From Phelpsiimicrobium sp043802125 (GTDB lineage Bacteria > Omnitrophota > Gorgyraeia > Velamenicoccales > Velamenicoccaceae): a DNA stretch of 15,997 bases. Position 1 is the stretch's first letter. The number at the start of each line of letters is the position of its first letter. The translations under genes and the position numbers were made by a program. The notes under the pieces are model-generated. The model worked only from the letters and a program-made list of their open reading frames with translations, ran no database searches and was not told the DNA's origin. Of the stretch, positions 14,977-15,997 are shown piece by piece. The DNA is taken from the NCBI GenBank assembly GCA_043802125.1, contig JAZDLG010000011.1, positions 1 through 15,997 on the forward strand. Reading direction: 5' to 3'.

Positions 14977-15015
14977 ACTTACATCCACCGCCGTAAATCT
15001 GCGGTTCTGTAAGCT
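14977..15015 (-). other. Hairpin between glnN and pgi
   Basis: AGCUUACA (15015-15008) pairs with UGUAAGUU (14984-14977) and, inside it, ACCGC with GCGGU around a 9-nt loop. No U run follows, so it is not a standard terminator. It lies just after the glutamine synthetase stop codon and about 100 nt before pgi. It may protect the glnN mRNA 3' end or be part of a pgi leader. Confidence 0.4.
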
Positions 15016-15025
15016 GTGGCCTCAT

Positions 15026-15997
15026 TTACTTGACAAACAGCATTTCCCTATACTTCGGCAGGTCCCAATGTTCATCGGAGATAACGCACTCCAACATATC
15101 AGCGTGCCTGCGAATATGTTCCATAATAGGCTTTAGTTCCGCAAAAAAGCGCCTGGCCTTATCATCTTCATCAACGCCGTGGACATCTTCTAAGAATTTC
15201 ATCATGGCCTTCGTGTTCTTGCGGACATAATGGATCATCTCTGTGACTTCAGCCAGATGCTCCTTTTGGTCATCAAAGGCCTCATCTGAAAATTTAACGC
15301 CTGCCTTCTCTTTGAGCTCTACCATGGCGCGCAGATTGCTGCTCAATAAATTCTGATAATCAAAAGCATTTGGCACTATGCTTGAATTCACCATCTCATT
15401 CAATGTCTTGGCTTCAATCTCTAAGAGTTTTATATACGTCTCCAGCCATATCTTATAACGTGAGCGCAGCTCTTCTTTGGTAAATATCTTATATCTCTCA
15501 AAAAGAGCCATATTCTCTTCCTTGATCAATGCTTTTAACGCCTCAGAGGTGGAAGGTTCATTGGGCAGACCGCGATGCGCCGCCTCTTTTTTCCAATCTT
15601 CGGAATAGTTGTTACCTTCAAAGCGTATCTTTTTGGTATCTCTTATGACATCCGCTATGATGCTTAAGACCGCGGTATTAAAATCTTTGGACTTTGCGGC
15701 CTGCTCTATTTTTGCGCGCACGAAATCCAAAGAATCAGCTACTATCGTATTAATGACCGTAATAGATGTAGAGATGTTCTGGGAAGAACCGACAGCCCTG
15801 AACTCAAACTTATTACCGGTAAACGCGAACGGCGACGTGCGGTTCCTATCCGTCATATCCTTATTCACGACAGGCAGCCTTGAGACTCCAAGGTTCATGA
15901 TATCCTGGCGGCTTACCTCCTGTTTCTTGCCATTTTCAATAGTGTCTAATATTTGTGTCAACTGCTCACCCAAAAACACGGATATAATAGCCGGCGG
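15026..15997 (-). CDS. glnN: Glutamine synthetase type III, C-terminal part (5' end outside the window)
   Basis: The last 323 residues of a GSIII enzyme, which joins ammonia and glutamate to glutamine at the cost of ATP. The frame is open to the window edge; an apparent start at 15979 is an internal GTG in the family motif PPAIISVFLGEQL. The active-site segment DRNRTSPFAFTGNKFEFR and the following VGSSQN are characteristic of type III rather than type I enzymes. The remaining helical C-terminus is typical of GSIII, whose full length is near 700 residues. It ends in TAA at 15026. It provides the glutamine used by GltBD at the other end of the window. Confidence 0.95.
   Translation of the reverse strand, partial: PPAIISVFLGEQLTQILDTIENGKKQEVSRQDIMNLGVSRLPVVNKDMTDRNRTSPFAFTGNKFEFRAVGSSQNISTSITVINTIVADSLDFVRAKIEQAAKSKDFNTAVLSIIADVIRDTKKIRFEGNNYSEDWKKEAAHRGLPNEPSTSEALKALIKEENMALFERYKIFTKEELRSRYKIWLETYIKLLEIEAKTLNEMVNSSIVPNAFDYQNLLSSNLRAMVELKEKAGVKFSDEAFDDQKEHLAEVTEMIHYVRKNTKAMMKFLEDVHGVDEDDKARRFFAELKPIMEHIRRHADMLECVISDEHWDLPKYREMLFVK

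Noticed and set aside
14975..15025. 16-codon frame starting directly after the glnN stop (TAAATG)
   Set aside because: No ribosome site, no known leader-peptide feature such as a run of one amino acid, and the region is better explained by a hairpin.

Overview
All genes in this 16-kb window lie on the minus strand, so it reads from right to left. The core is a nearly complete ammonium-assimilation set: the 3' end of a type III glutamine synthetase, an ammonium channel (AmtB) with its PII protein, a GAF-ANTAR RNA-binding regulator, a stand-alone FMN-domain glutamate synthase homologue, and glutamate synthase GltB with the start of GltD. Pgi and GlgC (hexose phosphate and glycogen metabolism) and a LemA/M48-protease pair lie between the glutamine synthetase and amtB. 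GC content is moderate. GlnN-type glutamine synthetase, a GAF-ANTAR regulator and a stand-alone FMN-GOGAT together suggest an uncultivated Gram-negative bacterium from a candidate phylum (for example Omnitrophota or Elusimicrobiota). That placement is inference and low confidence.

Layout in the direction of transcription: glnN 3' end (15997-15026); pgi (14880-13408); a ~195-nt imperfect palindrome; glgC (13203-11986); lemA (11971-11417); M48 protease with zinc ribbons (11383-9773); a 303-nt regulatory region; amtB (9469-8240) and PII (8212-7871); a 292-nt regulatory region; GAF-ANTAR (7578-6835); FMN-GOGAT (6779-5160); a 53-codon cysteine-rich protein (5156-4995); a ~100-nt leader; gltB (4897-359); gltD overlapping it by 8 nt and leaving the window at position 1.

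The most interesting content is regulatory. The gltB leader has two adjacent hairpins, each with a six-base loop carrying A at loop position 1 and G at position 4. This is the published recognition pattern of ANTAR antiterminators. The second hairpin shares bases with a terminator-like hairpin just before gltB. The amtB leader has two terminator hairpins in series, and the second is preceded by a comparable pair of hexaloop hairpins with the same 3-nt linker. The leader of the GAF-ANTAR gene has a terminator that competes with an upstream hairpin. An exact 53-bp repeat follows the (first) terminator in both the amtB and GAF-ANTAR leaders. The parsimonious model is that the GAF-ANTAR protein, encoded in the middle of the cluster, controls transport (amtB-PII), glutamate synthesis (gltBD) and perhaps itself by antitermination.

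No tRNA, rRNA, CRISPR array, transposase or insertion sequence was seen.
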